From contig NZ_QRGA01000006.1 of NCBI RefSeq assembly GCF_003367175.1, positions 1 to 64,000 of the forward strand: 64,000 nt of DNA, written 5' to 3'. Positions 1 through 8,278 of this stretch are shown one piece after another (position 1 is the stretch's first letter; each line of letters starts with the position of its first letter). Source of the stretch: Trinickia dinghuensis (lineage in GTDB: Bacteria; Pseudomonadota; Gammaproteobacteria; Burkholderiales; Burkholderiaceae). Under the pieces are notes generated by a model, which saw only the letters and a list, made by a program, of their open reading frames with translations, had not been told where the DNA came from and searched no databases. The translations under genes were made by a program, and so were the position numbers.

Positions 1-270
1 TTGGTTGAACTTGGGACGTCCGGTTTCCTTATAGGCGTCCGCCCAATCCTTTTTCGACATGCCCGGTTGTATTTGCACATTCCCGGAACCTGTCGGCAAT
101 GCCGGGACCTTGAAACTCTTGGCGGGATTCTGGTTTTTGCCGTTATTGCTCGCGCTCTGAGCGTTGGCTGCGCTCGACGCGAAGCCGCTGGAAAGCGCAA
201 TCGATAACGCGGCTGCGATCGCCAATGGGACGAATTGGCGACGACGAGAGGTAGTGTCGCGAACAGGCAT
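1..270 (-). CDS. Exported protein, 3' end cut off by the window edge
   Basis: An open reading frame starts with ATG at 270-268 and runs off the left edge. The first 38 residues look like a signal peptide: an arginine-rich start (SRRRQFVPLAI), a hydrophobic stretch, then ASSAANAQ as a likely signal peptidase I site. The RRRQFV stretch resembles a twin-arginine (Tat) motif, so Tat export is possible. The mature part seen so far is rich in Asn, Lys, Pro and Gly and shows no domain I recognise. Product unknown; probably periplasmic or secreted. Confidence 0.6.
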   Translation of the reverse strand, partial: MPVRDTTSRRRQFVPLAIAAALSIALSSGFASSAANAQSASNNGKNQNPAKSFKVPALPTGSGNVQIQPGMSKKDWADAYKETGRPKFNQ

Positions 271-839
271 AGCCGGCTCCTTGTGCTCATCCGCATGCGG
301 TCTGAGCGGCGAACAGGATTTTTAGGGTGCAGCGAGCCGCCGGGATGCTCGGGGGAACATCTCGGGAGGCATTCTCAGGTTTGATCAGCACGGGGCGAAT
401 AAGACGAAGGGGGTTCGCGCTTTATCCGTTACCCTGCGTTATCAGCATGCACGGTTACGTGAGTTCTCGCGCGATCAAATCGAATGAAAGTGTAGGAAGG
501 CGCACACTGATTTAACCGGGCACCGTGATAGCGCAGTTGATATGTTGATAATTTCTTATTCTGAAATCGTCGATATCATCCCGACAAATGCCGAATATCA
601 CCATGTCATAGGAAGATAGCCTGGTAAAAATGACTCTCCCGATGTGCCAGCACGCCTCGATGTGGTGCGCGGCATCGAATGTTGCAACGCAGCGCCAGCC
701 TCCTTTCGAGCCCGAGCGGCATGGCCATTGCAAGTCGTTCGTAGGCACATCGTCAGCCATGCACGCCGGCGTTTCTTTGCATTCCATATTTCGTCCGATC
801 ACGAAGCATCGATGCGTGCGCGCTGCTAGCATCGTTTGC
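271..839. other. Divergent intergenic region, no gene seen
   Basis: About 570 bases between the exported protein on the minus strand and the MFS exporter on the plus strand. An A+T-richer stretch near 535-625 is the likely promoter area. Open frames here lack the codon bias of the neighbours, and no ribosome binding site leads into them. The long open frame around the MFS gene extends upstream to 630, but that part does not read like protein. Confidence 0.5.
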
Positions 840-2291
840 ATGAACTCGAACCCCTCCTCTCCCGCGTTCACGCCCGTTGTCGCGCGCGTGCTCGCCACCG
901 TCAGCGTGGCATTCGTCGTCACCCAGCTCGACGTGACGATCGTGAACATCGCGCTGCCGAACATCGGCTCGCAGCTGCATGCGCCCGTCTCCGTTCTGCA
1001 GTGGATCGTCGACGCCTATACGCTCGCGTTCGCCGTCTTGATGCTGTCCGCCGGCGTGCTCGGCGACCGTTTCGGCGCGCGCCGCCTGTTCGCCGCGGGC
1101 CTCGTGCTGTTTGCCGCGGCCTCGCTCGCTTGCGGCCTTGCGCCGACTCCGGCCGCACTTGTCGCCGCCCGTGCCGCTCAAGGCATCAGCGCTGCGGCCA
1201 TGCTGCCCAATTCGCTGGCCTTGCTCAATCGCGCGTGCAGTCACGACCCGCATCTGCGCGCTCGCGCGGTCGGCCTCTGGACGGCTTCGGGGGCGATCTC
1301 GATCGCGGCGGGACCTGTGCTCGGCGGCATCCTGATCGCGGCGTGGGGCTGGCGCAGCATCTTTCTCGTCAATGTCCCCCTTTGCTTGATCGGCCTCGTT
1401 GCCACGTTCGCGTGGATCCCGCGCCGCGACGGCGATGCAGTTCACGAGCGCGAGCATCGGCCCGCGGGGATCGATTTGCCGGGTCAGTGCATCGCGATCG
1501 TGGCACTGACCGCATTCACGGGCGCAGTCATCGAAATGCGTCCGCTCGGCGCCGGCCACCCGTTGATCGTCGGCGCGCTCGCCGCCTCGGTGCTGGCCGT
1601 CTTCGCGTTCGTCGCCGTCGAAGCGAAAAGCCGCGCGCCGATGGTCCCGCTCTCACTGCTGCGCGATAGAACGTTCAGCGCGGCAGTCGTGTTCGGCGTC
1701 TGCGTCAACATGGCGTACTACGGCACCGTCTTCGTTCTGAGTCTGTTCATGCAGCGCGTGCGCGGCGAGACGGCGCTGCAGGCCGGTCTCGCATTCCTGC
1801 CGCTCACCGGCGGTTTTCTCGTGTCGAACGTCGCAAGCGGCTGGGTCGTCGCCCGCTACGGTCCGCGCCGCCCGATGATGATCGGCGCGGTCGTCGGCGC
1901 GCTCGGCTACGGCCTGCTGCACTTCACGCAAGCCGATACGCCGCTCACCGCCATGCTGCTCCCGTTCCTGTTGATTCCGGCCGGCATGGGCCTGGCCGTT
2001 CCGGCGATGACGACGGCCGTGCTCGCGTCCGTCGAGCACAAGCGGGCCGGCACGGCTTCGGCGGTGCTCAATACGGCGCGGCAGGCCGGAGGCGCGGTTG
2101 GGGTTGCCGCCTTCGGTGCGCTGGCAAGCGGCGCGGGCGCGGCTTCGGTCGTGTCGGGGATGCGGATATCGACCGCGATTGCCGCGGCCCTGCTCGCGGC
2201 GGGCCTGCTGCTCGCGAGTCTCGTCCATCCCGCCGCGCACGTTCGAGAAGGCACGGGCAAGGAAGCGGCACGCGAAAGCGCAGGACGATAG
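840..2291 (+). CDS. MFS transporter, DHA2 (EmrB/QacA) drug exporter type
   Basis: A 483-residue membrane protein with about 14 hydrophobic segments, the size and pattern of the DHA2 family of drug:H+ antiporters. After a short N-terminus come TQLDVTIVNIALPNI (motif D1 of multidrug MFS pumps, in TM1), WIVDAYTLAFA, then GVLGDRFGARR (motif A, cytoplasmic loop 2-3). GPVLGGILIAAWGWRSIFLVNVP matches motif C and the following helix end. The frame is open further upstream, but the ATG at 840 begins the family-like sequence. It stands alone, divergent from the first gene. Probable inner-membrane efflux pump; substrate unknown. Confidence 0.85.
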   Translation: MNSNPSSPAFTPVVARVLATVSVAFVVTQLDVTIVNIALPNIGSQLHAPVSVLQWIVDAYTLAFAVLMLSAGVLGDRFGARRLFAAGLVLFAAASLACGLAPTPAALVAARAAQGISAAAMLPNSLALLNRACSHDPHLRARAVGLWTASGAISIAAGPVLGGILIAAWGWRSIFLVNVPLCLIGLVATFAWIPRRDGDAVHEREHRPAGIDLPGQCIAIVALTAFTGAVIEMRPLGAGHPLIVGALAASVLAVFAFVAVEAKSRAPMVPLSLLRDRTFSAAVVFGVCVNMAYYGTVFVLSLFMQRVRGETALQAGLAFLPLTGGFLVSNVASGWVVARYGPRRPMMIGAVVGALGYGLLHFTQADTPLTAMLLPFLLIPAGMGLAVPAMTTAVLASVEHKRAGTASAVLNTARQAGGAVGVAAFGALASGAGAASVVSGMRISTAIAAALLAAGLLLASLVHPAAHVREGTGKEAARESAGR

Positions 2292-2386
2292 CGGCCTGCG
2301 GCTACGCTCGAACGAATCGGCGCAGCCGCGGCACGATCGGGTTGGTTACCGGCTGGATCGGGAATGAAGGGGTGCGGCCGCCGCCG

Positions 2387-2659
2387 CTAAAGCGTTGCGT
2401 TCTGAATCGCGCCCGTATCGAGCGCGCGCTCGATGAGGCCTTCGTCGCACGCCTTCTTGATTGCATCCGCAATCAGCTGCTCGGGGGCGGCCATTCCCGC
2501 TTTCAACGACCCGATCAGCCCCGTCGTTTCGAACACCACGAGCGTTTCGGCCGAATCGTCGCGGCTGATGATGACCCGCTGCTTTGACTCGCCCTCGGCG
2601 AGGCTGGCGCAAAACTGCAGGGTGCGTCCGTCGATTTGCTGTTCGAAGCTCTGAATCAT
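2387..2659 (-). CDS. Small conserved-looking hypothetical protein (90 aa)
   Basis: A 90-residue soluble protein beginning MIQSFEQQIDGRTLQF. I chose the ATG at 2659 because AAGGAGG sits 8 bases upstream; a TTG at 2701 would add 14 residues but has only a poor site. The sequence is balanced in composition and ends in a helical stretch (EQLIADAIKKACDEGLIERAL). I do not recognise a domain. It is encoded just downstream of the doxX-like gene on the same strand, about 100 bases away, and convergent with the MFS gene. Confidence 0.6.
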   Translation of the reverse strand: MIQSFEQQIDGRTLQFCASLAEGESKQRVIISRDDSAETLVVFETTGLIGSLKAGMAAPEQLIADAIKKACDEGLIERALDTGAIQNATL

Positions 2660-2758
2660 CCGCAGATCCTCCTTCTCGCGCACGTACGTCTCCTTCGGCA
2701 AGCAAGGACCGTGCGCGGCTGTGCTGGGTTCATCGTGAATCGGCTGGAATCGGCTCGC

Positions 2759-3187
2759 TCAAAGCGAGGGCCGTCTCGGCGCACGCGCCGCATCGACGCT
2801 CGCGCCGCCGGCGCCCGTCACCATGAGCAACAGAAAGCCGCCCGCGATACCGACGTTTTTCCAAAAATGAATCACCATGTCGTGCTGAAGCGCGGCATTC
2901 GTGACATTCCAGAAATCGTGACCCAGCACGGCTGTCGCGATCGTATAGATGGCCATGACGAGCCCGAGCGGACGGATCATGAAGCCGATGACCAGAAAGA
3001 TCCCGCCGATCACTTCCACCGCCGTGGCAACCGGCGCCGCGATTTGCACGAGCGGCACGCCCTTCGCCTGCAGATACCCGACGAATGCGCCATAGCCGAG
3101 CAGCTTCATGATGCCCGACCACAGAAACAGCACCGAGAGCGCCAAACGTGCAATGAGAATGATTCCTGAATCGGCCGCACGCGACAT
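2759..3187 (-). CDS. DoxX family membrane protein
   Basis: A 142-residue protein with four hydrophobic segments. It fits the DoxX family: an N-terminal helix with RLALSVLFLWSGIMKLLGY, a second helix in VEVIGGIFLVIGF, and a C-terminal helix in KNVGIAGGFLLLMVTG. DoxX/DoxD-like proteins are inner-membrane proteins often linked with redox stress or thiosulfate handling, but the exact function is usually unknown. There are two in-frame ATGs, at 3196 and 3187. AGGAGG directly abuts the first and is 9 bases from the second, so 3187 is preferred. No specific partner is visible. Confidence 0.8.
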   Translation of the reverse strand: MSRAADSGIILIARLALSVLFLWSGIMKLLGYGAFVGYLQAKGVPLVQIAAPVATAVEVIGGIFLVIGFMIRPLGLVMAIYTIATAVLGHDFWNVTNAALQHDMVIHFWKNVGIAGGFLLLMVTGAGGASVDAARAPRRPSL

Positions 3188-3278
3188 GTATCCCATCCTC
3201 CTAGTCCACGAAAAAGAATCGCGCGCCTCGCGGGCGCGCGGACGTCGAAGGTCAGGATATGCGCTGCGGCCCGGTTTT

Positions 3279-3305
3279 CCAAGCGCCGAGCCGAACGGCG
3301 CTTGG
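3279..3305. terminator. Strong stem-loop between VpsR-like gene and doxX
   Basis: A perfect 10-bp inverted repeat, CCAAGCGCCG and CGGCGCTTGG, with a 7-base loop. It lies about 45 bases after the stop of the sigma-54 activator gene (minus strand). No T-run follows on the minus strand, so it may be a 3'-end-protecting hairpin or a Rho-assisted end rather than a classical intrinsic terminator. Confidence 0.45.
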
Positions 3306-3349
3306 CCGCATCGGCCGCCTATCGAGTAAGGAAGCGAGCGAGGAAGGCG

Positions 3350-4816
3350 TTAGGGCGCCATCTGCTCGATGCGGTGCTGAGCCGCCGGGTCGCTGCCGGC
3401 TTCGTCGCACTCGGCCACGCCGCGCGGATGGCGTTGCGAGGGCGATTCGTCGCGCAGTCCGCTCGAGTTGAGCAGCCGATACAAGGTCGCGCGCGAGATA
3501 CCGAGCTCGATCGCGGCGCTCGACAGGCTGTAGGCGTGGCGCGCGAGCGCCTCGCGCACGGCGGCTCGCTCGGCATCGCAGCGAATCTCGGCCAGCGTCC
3601 GGCCCGCCTTGGTTTCCATCCCCGGCAGCCCCAAGTCCTGGGCGGTAATGAACCGCCCCTCGGCCATCACGACGGCGCGGCGCACGCAATTGATCAACTC
3701 GCGCACATTGCCGGGCCAGCTGTAGTTGAACATCGCCGAGATCGCGTCGCTCGAGAACCCGCGGATCTTGCGGGCGCCGTCGCGCCGATAGAGTTCCAGC
3801 GCATGCTGGGCAAGCAGCTTGATGTCGCCGCCGCGCTCGCGCAGCGGCGGCTCGTCGAGACGCAGCACGCACAGGCGGTGGTAAAGGTCCATCCGGAACC
3901 GGCCCGCGTCGATCGCGGCCATCAGATCGACGTGCGTGGCCGAGACGATACGGACGTCGACCTTGATCGGGCCCGTTCCGCCGAGCCGCTCGATCGTGCC
4001 TTCCTGAAGAAACCTCAACAGCACGGCCTGGCATTCATGCGGCATGTCGCCGATTTCGTCGAGGAAAAGCGTGCCGCCGGCCGCCGCTTCGATCCGGCCG
4101 ATTTTCCTTTGCAGCGCGCCCGTGAATGCACCGCGCTCATGGCCGAACAACTCCGATTGCAGCAAGGACGGTGGAATCGCCGCGCAGTTGATCGCGACGA
4201 AAGCGTCCTTGGCGCGAGCGGAACGATCGTGGATGGCGCGCGCGGTCAATTCCTTGCCCGTGCCCGATTCGCCGGCGATAAACACGGGCGCTTCGTTGCG
4301 CGCGCACTTATCGACGCCGCGATTGAGCTGCTGCATGGCTTCGCATTGACCGATCATCGTGCTTTTCGCGACAGCCGCCTTTTCATGATCATGATCGTGA
4401 TCGTGACTTGCCGTGTCGCGCAAGGCCCAGAGGCCGTCGGCATGTCCCATCAGGATCGTCAGCCGCTCGTCGTGACAGGGCAGCGTCACGAAATCGAAGC
4501 AGAAATCGAGAATGAAGCGGCGCACGGAGGGGTTGTCGGCTTGACCCGGCCGCACCTCGGCAATCCACGCGACGTCGCTCTGCGAGATGCAGGACTCGAG
4601 TTCGGCCAGCTGCTGCGAGCTGCACTCGAGCGGCAATTGCACGAGGCCGACGTGAATCGCGCCGCGCTCCACGGTCCGCTGGACTTGCTGCGCCGTCTTC
4701 GCATGAACGACATGCCACCCCGCCGCCACGAGCCGATCGACACTTTCCGTGTCCGGCTTGAGCGAAACGAGAAGAACCGTCCGGTCCGCATGCAGCGGAT
4801 CAAATGCGTTAGTCAT
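3350..4816 (-). CDS. VpsR-like sigma-54-type transcriptional activator
   Basis: A 488-residue enhancer-binding protein. Residues 1-130 form an atypical receiver-like domain; its end (FILDFCFDFVTLP, about 101-113) is what I remember of Vibrio VpsR. The AAA+ domain carries Walker A GESGTGKE (182-189), the sigma-54 contact loop GAFTGA (229-234) and Walker B GGTLFLDEIGD (about 248-257). A Fis-type helix-turn-helix closes the protein (SSAAIELGISRATLYRLLN). VpsR and the Burkholderia homologue BerB control exopolysaccharide genes in response to c-di-GMP, which I infer here too. A His-Asp repeat (HDHDHDHE, 138-145) forms the linker. The start at 4816 follows GGGGG by about 6 bases. The neighbouring glycosyltransferase cluster is a plausible target. 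Confidence 0.8.
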   Translation of the reverse strand: MTNAFDPLHADRTVLLVSLKPDTESVDRLVAAGWHVVHAKTAQQVQRTVERGAIHVGLVQLPLECSSQQLAELESCISQSDVAWIAEVRPGQADNPSVRRFILDFCFDFVTLPCHDERLTILMGHADGLWALRDTASHDHDHDHEKAAVAKSTMIGQCEAMQQLNRGVDKCARNEAPVFIAGESGTGKELTARAIHDRSARAKDAFVAINCAAIPPSLLQSELFGHERGAFTGALQRKIGRIEAAAGGTLFLDEIGDMPHECQAVLLRFLQEGTIERLGGTGPIKVDVRIVSATHVDLMAAIDAGRFRMDLYHRLCVLRLDEPPLRERGGDIKLLAQHALELYRRDGARKIRGFSSDAISAMFNYSWPGNVRELINCVRRAVVMAEGRFITAQDLGLPGMETKAGRTLAEIRCDAERAAVREALARHAYSLSSAAIELGISRATLYRLLNSSGLRDESPSQRHPRGVAECDEAGSDPAAQHRIEQMAP

Positions 4817-5273
4817 GTTGTGTTGCCCCCGTATCGATACGCGAGTGTCCTCAGTCAGACTAACTCGTCGAATCGAGACCATTTTTGATTTCGATCAGTG
4901 TCGGTGTGACGAAATGCCCCCGCGTCGCACATCACTGCCGAAACCGCATCGGCACGCCGTCTCCCGCGGCGCTGCCTGCCATCGCGCTTTGACGTGCACC
5001 CGCCACGACGCTCAGTTGCCTCCGGCCGAATCGTCGTACCGAAACGCACATCCCCACCTCGGAATCTCTCTCAAGCGTCACGCGTGATGTCAGCCGCGCT
5101 TTTATTTCGTCATGCATTGCAACATAGCTCCCAACCTTACGAATTACTATAGGAAAAAACGCCATCGGGCCGAATACCGAGTCGCAGTATTTCTTACCGC
5201 TTGGTGTGGGCGTCCCCACATAACGCGCTGAGAAGCCGCTCGTGCACCCACCGGCGGGCGTTCCCGGGGAGAA

Positions 5274-5289
5274 GTCTCAGCGCTGAGAC
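5274..5289. promoter_or_regulatory. 16-bp perfect palindrome
   Basis: GTCTCAGCGCTGAGAC is fully self-complementary. A related half (GCGCTGAGA) occurs about 50 bases upstream near 5225. It lies in the intergenic region beside the sigma-54 activator gene and could be an operator. One perfect 16-mer palindrome is expected by chance in a window of this size, so position is the only support. Confidence 0.3.
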
Positions 5290-5537
5290 ATGCACGGCGC
5301 AAACGGTTTCGGCTTATCGATTCAGTCAATCGCGCCAACCGCAATCGGCCGGCGCGGCCCAGCACAAAGGGCTGTCGCTGCGCTGCGGTAATTGCACGGC
5401 AATTGGCGAGCGTTAGATCTGTCTACTCCAATGATCTGCTTATCGGGGATAAATACGTTTCATAAACGAAACATCCGGTCGTATCTCCCAATCCAAGTCG
5501 ACGGCTACCCTTTGATCCAGGCCCATTCCGTAACGAT

Positions 5538-5552
5538 TGGCATGGCCCTTGC
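5538..5552 (+). promoter_or_regulatory. Candidate sigma-54 (-24/-12) promoter
   Basis: TGGCATGGCCCTTGC matches the sigma-54 consensus TGGCACG-N4-TTGC in every conserved position except C to T at one base, with correct GG-GC spacing. It points rightward into a short stretch with a 9-bp hairpin (5656-5685), but no protein gene on the plus strand follows. A non-coding transcript or decayed operon is possible. Nearness to a sigma-54 activator gene is suggestive. Confidence 0.35.
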
Positions 5553-5759
5553 GAAAGCACATGCCCGCAGGTAGCGCACAACAGCCATCAGAACCACCTA
5601 GGCGAGGGCCGACATGAAATGGCGAACGGCGTTACCGGCAGGGGCTCGTTTGGGACGCTGCCGCTCGCATGATGCGGCGGCAGCGAAGCGAGGGACATTG
5701 AAAAATCGCCGACCGATCGGTGAGGCGCCATTGGGTCGCCCACGAATGGCTATCGGATG

Positions 5760-6977
5760 TCACACGCCGGCTCCGCCGTGGTCGGCCAGCCGCAAGGTTT
5801 TCTGCTTATGCCGGTAGACGATCAGGGAAAGCAGCAGCACCAGAACCGAGGGTGTCCAATGCCCCACCCCTTCGATCATCGTAGCCGCAACGGACTGCAA
5901 GGGCATCACCCAAGCAACGACGAGCAAGAGCCATTCGAAAGGGCGCGCGCGATGCCGATAGAGATCGACCGCAATGAAGGCAATGGGGATCGCGAGCCAG
6001 GCAAGATCGTAATACAGCAGATAGGGCTGAACAAGCAGCGTGCAGCAACACAATGCCGCGGCTTTCAACTGATGTCTCGCAGCCCCACTCCACAGCCATG
6101 CCGTCACTGCGCAAGCCGGTACCGCGACCAATGCCTGTAGCAAATAGCCCAATTTCACAGACGCACCCGCTCTTCGCGCACTGGCATAAATCGTCGGCAT
6201 ACCGCGCCATATCGCAGGGTTATGCTCGATCCAGGTGTGTCTGAACCACGAGGCGGTGTGTAGCCAGGCGGGCAGCATTTCACCGCCAAGCACGGCCGCA
6301 CTCACACCCCATAACAGGGCCGAGCATACTGCCGCCGCCGCGAAGCAGCGCCACTGCCGCGAACAGATCAATGCCAGAGGAAAGACCAGTCCTAGTTGGG
6401 GCTTCACGCTGAGCAGCCCGATAAAGATGCCGGCTAATAACGGCCGCGTCGGCATCAATGCAAGAGCAGCCGCGGCTACGGCTGCCGTGAGAAGGGAGTT
6501 CTGCCCGTAACAGAGCGCAAGCCATAAACCGGGAAATGCCGCCACCGGAATGAACGCCAAAGGTCCAGCACCGCGCACTATCCCCCACATCGAGCGAAGA
6601 TAAGCAGTAATCCCGACCAAGCTGAACACGGTCAGCGCGGTGTACAAACGCATCACCCCTAACGGTAAAAGAAAAATGAGGAATGTAGGCGGATATAGCC
6701 ACGGCCCACTGGTCCCCGCGAAAAGCTTACCGGACCGGACCGTTCGCTCGACGGTCATCATGAGATCCTGATCGAAGACGGCCGCCGGGCCGTGCGTCAA
6801 CGCCACCGTTGCCGCGCTCCAATAGACGGAAAAATCGATTCCGAATCCTGCTTGCGGCGGGCCGGGTCTCGCGAAGGTGCTCCACACTAGGCTAGACGTG
6901 AAGCAGAGTTCAATGGCAAGAACGACGCTTGCGCTTAACGCAACCCGAAATAGCCAAGGCCCATAGGGTTGTCTCAT
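5760..6977 (-). CDS. GT87-type polytopic glycosyltransferase (DUF2029)
   Basis: A 405-residue inner-membrane protein with about ten hydrophobic segments, matching the GT87 family of polyprenyl-phosphate-sugar-dependent transferases. Visible family features are GIDFSVYWSAA after TM1 (the conserved acidic FxV(Y/F)W loop), GPWLYPPTFLIFLLPLG, CYGQNSLLTAA, and GIFIGLLSVKPQLGLVFP. The ATG at 6977 has AAGGAG 5 bases upstream; a GTG 15 bases earlier overlaps that site and was rejected. It is the last gene of a five-gene minus-strand run and a paralogue of the first gene of that run. Likely adds a hexose on the periplasmic face to a lipid or surface glycan; substrate unknown. Confidence 0.8.
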   Translation of the reverse strand: MRQPYGPWLFRVALSASVVLAIELCFTSSLVWSTFARPGPPQAGFGIDFSVYWSAATVALTHGPAAVFDQDLMMTVERTVRSGKLFAGTSGPWLYPPTFLIFLLPLGVMRLYTALTVFSLVGITAYLRSMWGIVRGAGPLAFIPVAAFPGLWLALCYGQNSLLTAAVAAAALALMPTRPLLAGIFIGLLSVKPQLGLVFPLALICSRQWRCFAAAAVCSALLWGVSAAVLGGEMLPAWLHTASWFRHTWIEHNPAIWRGMPTIYASARRAGASVKLGYLLQALVAVPACAVTAWLWSGAARHQLKAAALCCCTLLVQPYLLYYDLAWLAIPIAFIAVDLYRHRARPFEWLLLVVAWVMPLQSVAATMIEGVGHWTPSVLVLLLSLIVYRHKQKTLRLADHGGAGV

Positions 6978-7032
6978 GTTGCTCCTTGTCACGGGACGCC
7001 TATACTTTCCGTCTAGCGCTTTTCTAGAGCGC

Positions 7033-7524
7033 TCATATCTTCAGCGACGAAGACAGCGCGCGGTGTGTCGGGAATACGAAATACCGCGCCCCGACATAGG
7101 CGAGTACCGTGTAGGTCAGCATCCCATCGATCTGCACGAACAAGCTGCCTGGATTCAACCGCTGCTCCAGCAGTATCACCACGAGCAGGTTCATTCCGTA
7201 GGCCACGAGCGTTACCAGCAGGTAACGCAGCAAGGCGGATCTCACGGCGCCGTTGTGATAAAACGTCCACTTCCGGTTAAGGGCGAAGCTCCATAGAAAC
7301 GCAACCGAGTAGCCCGCGGCGTTGGCAGCGACATTGCCAAGGCCCAAGCAGCGCAGCGCGAACCAGATTACCGCGAAACCTACCGCCGTGTTCGAAAGCC
7401 CGACCAGCAAGTACCGCGCCGCCGAATGAGCGAACGGTCTCATTAGCGCCTTGGCCAGACCGGAGAGTCCAGCGTCCAACGCAATGTTCGAAGTCCGTTC
7501 CGAAGAGCCTTTCTGGCCGATCAT
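7033..7524 (-). CDS. GtrA-like polyprenol-linked sugar flippase
   Basis: A 163-residue protein with four transmembrane helices, typical of GtrA. Family features are RYLLVGLSNTAVGFAVIWF (helix 1), ANAAGYSVAFLWSFALNRKWTF (helix 2 and the conserved NRxWTF loop), and a last helix ending ARYFVFP. GtrA proteins are thought to flip undecaprenyl-phosphate-glucose across the inner membrane. The ATG at 7524 overlaps the stop of the upstream methyltransferase gene by one base (TGATG), so translation is probably coupled. It works logically with the GtrB-like transferase two genes upstream and the GT87 enzymes at each end of the operon. Confidence 0.85.
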   Translation of the reverse strand: MIGQKGSSERTSNIALDAGLSGLAKALMRPFAHSAARYLLVGLSNTAVGFAVIWFALRCLGLGNVAANAAGYSVAFLWSFALNRKWTFYHNGAVRSALLRYLLVTLVAYGMNLLVVILLEQRLNPGSLFVQIDGMLTYTVLAYVGARYFVFPTHRALSSSLKI

Positions 7525-8261
7525 CACGAGTCGGCCTTCAATACGGCAAGTAGCGAAACGCCGAAGGGGAGCCCGTGACCTACGAGCCATGACGATTCGC
7601 ACTTGAAGATCCTGTACAGCAGCGTATTCAACGGCTCGGCCGGCACCGCATCTCCGCTCGACCGAGCACGCCGAAACAGCCGATCGAACAATCGGGCCGC
7701 CACCGCAAGCGGAAAGAGCAGCGTGTTGAAATAGGTGATGCGTTCGATGCGATAGCCTGCTGCGTGCGCACGCCTCGCCAATGACGCTCGGTCGTAGCGG
7801 CGGCGATGATGCAGAAACTCGTCGTGCGCGCTCCACAACCATTGATAAGCCGGTACCGTCACTACGATCGATCCGCCCGGTGCCAGCAGCGCATGCATGC
7901 GCTTAAGCGTGCCGACGTCGTCCCAAATGTGTTCCAGACAGTCCAAGAAGCAAATCAGATCGAAGTTTCCATCACGGAATGGAATGTCGTCGGGACAGCG
8001 GCCGAGCCGTAGGTCGTAGCGGCCGCTCGTGCGCTCGACACTCATCGAAAGCGCATTCGCGTCCATCTCCAATCCGCTGACACTGCCGAATTCAGCGAGG
8101 ACATCCAGATTTCCGCCCGTGCCCGATCCCACTTCGAGCACACGCGTTTGCGGCACCAATGCGAGCCGGCGAAGTATCGAACGAAGGACATCTCGACGGC
8201 CGCGAAACCACCAGTGCTCGTTCTCTGTATCCGCCATTTCCAAATAGGCTTCCGGTGACAT
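7524..8261 (-). CDS. Class I SAM-dependent methyltransferase
   Basis: A 245-residue methyltransferase. Motif I is VLEVGSGTGGNLDVL (about residues 41-55). An acidic SAM-binding position follows in SGLEMDANAL, and motif IV is NFDLICFLDCLEHI. The start MSPEAYLEMADTENEHWWFRGRR resembles methyltransferases found in polysaccharide and lipid-carrier clusters. GAGGAG precedes the ATG. A hydrophobic stretch near residues 180-190 (NTLLFPLAVAARLF) suggests membrane association. It sits between gtrA- and gtrB-like genes, so the acceptor may be a sugar or polyprenol-linked glycan; this is inference. Confidence 0.8.
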   Translation of the reverse strand: MSPEAYLEMADTENEHWWFRGRRDVLRSILRRLALVPQTRVLEVGSGTGGNLDVLAEFGSVSGLEMDANALSMSVERTSGRYDLRLGRCPDDIPFRDGNFDLICFLDCLEHIWDDVGTLKRMHALLAPGGSIVVTVPAYQWLWSAHDEFLHHRRRYDRASLARRAHAAGYRIERITYFNTLLFPLAVAARLFDRLFRRARSSGDAVPAEPLNTLLYRIFKCESSWLVGHGLPFGVSLLAVLKADS

Positions 8262-8278
8262 GGCACTCTCCTCTCAGG

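Larger units (their letters stand above)
4817..5759. other. Long intergenic region with several dyads
   Basis: About 940 bases without a convincing gene. I see a 10-bp palindrome TCACGCGTGA (5078-5087), a dyad TGTGGG-N4-CCCACA (5205-5220), a 16-bp palindrome (5274-5289), AATTGC-N3-GCAATT (5390-5404), a possible sigma-54 promoter (5538-5552), and a 9-bp stem CGCTGCCGC / GCGGCAGCG (5656-5664 and 5677-5685). Short frames here have no coding bias. It may hold regulator binding sites or a small RNA; nothing is proven. Confidence 0.4.

Noticed and set aside
4817-5759. Possible c-di-GMP riboswitch near the VpsR-like gene
   Set aside because: I looked for the conserved GEMM-type core around GCACGGCGCAAAC (near 5291) and did not find the expected second half.
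5614-5817. Short plus-strand frame downstream of the putative sigma-54 promoter
   Set aside because: It contains the 9-bp hairpin, lacks codon bias, and overlaps the end of the GT87 gene.
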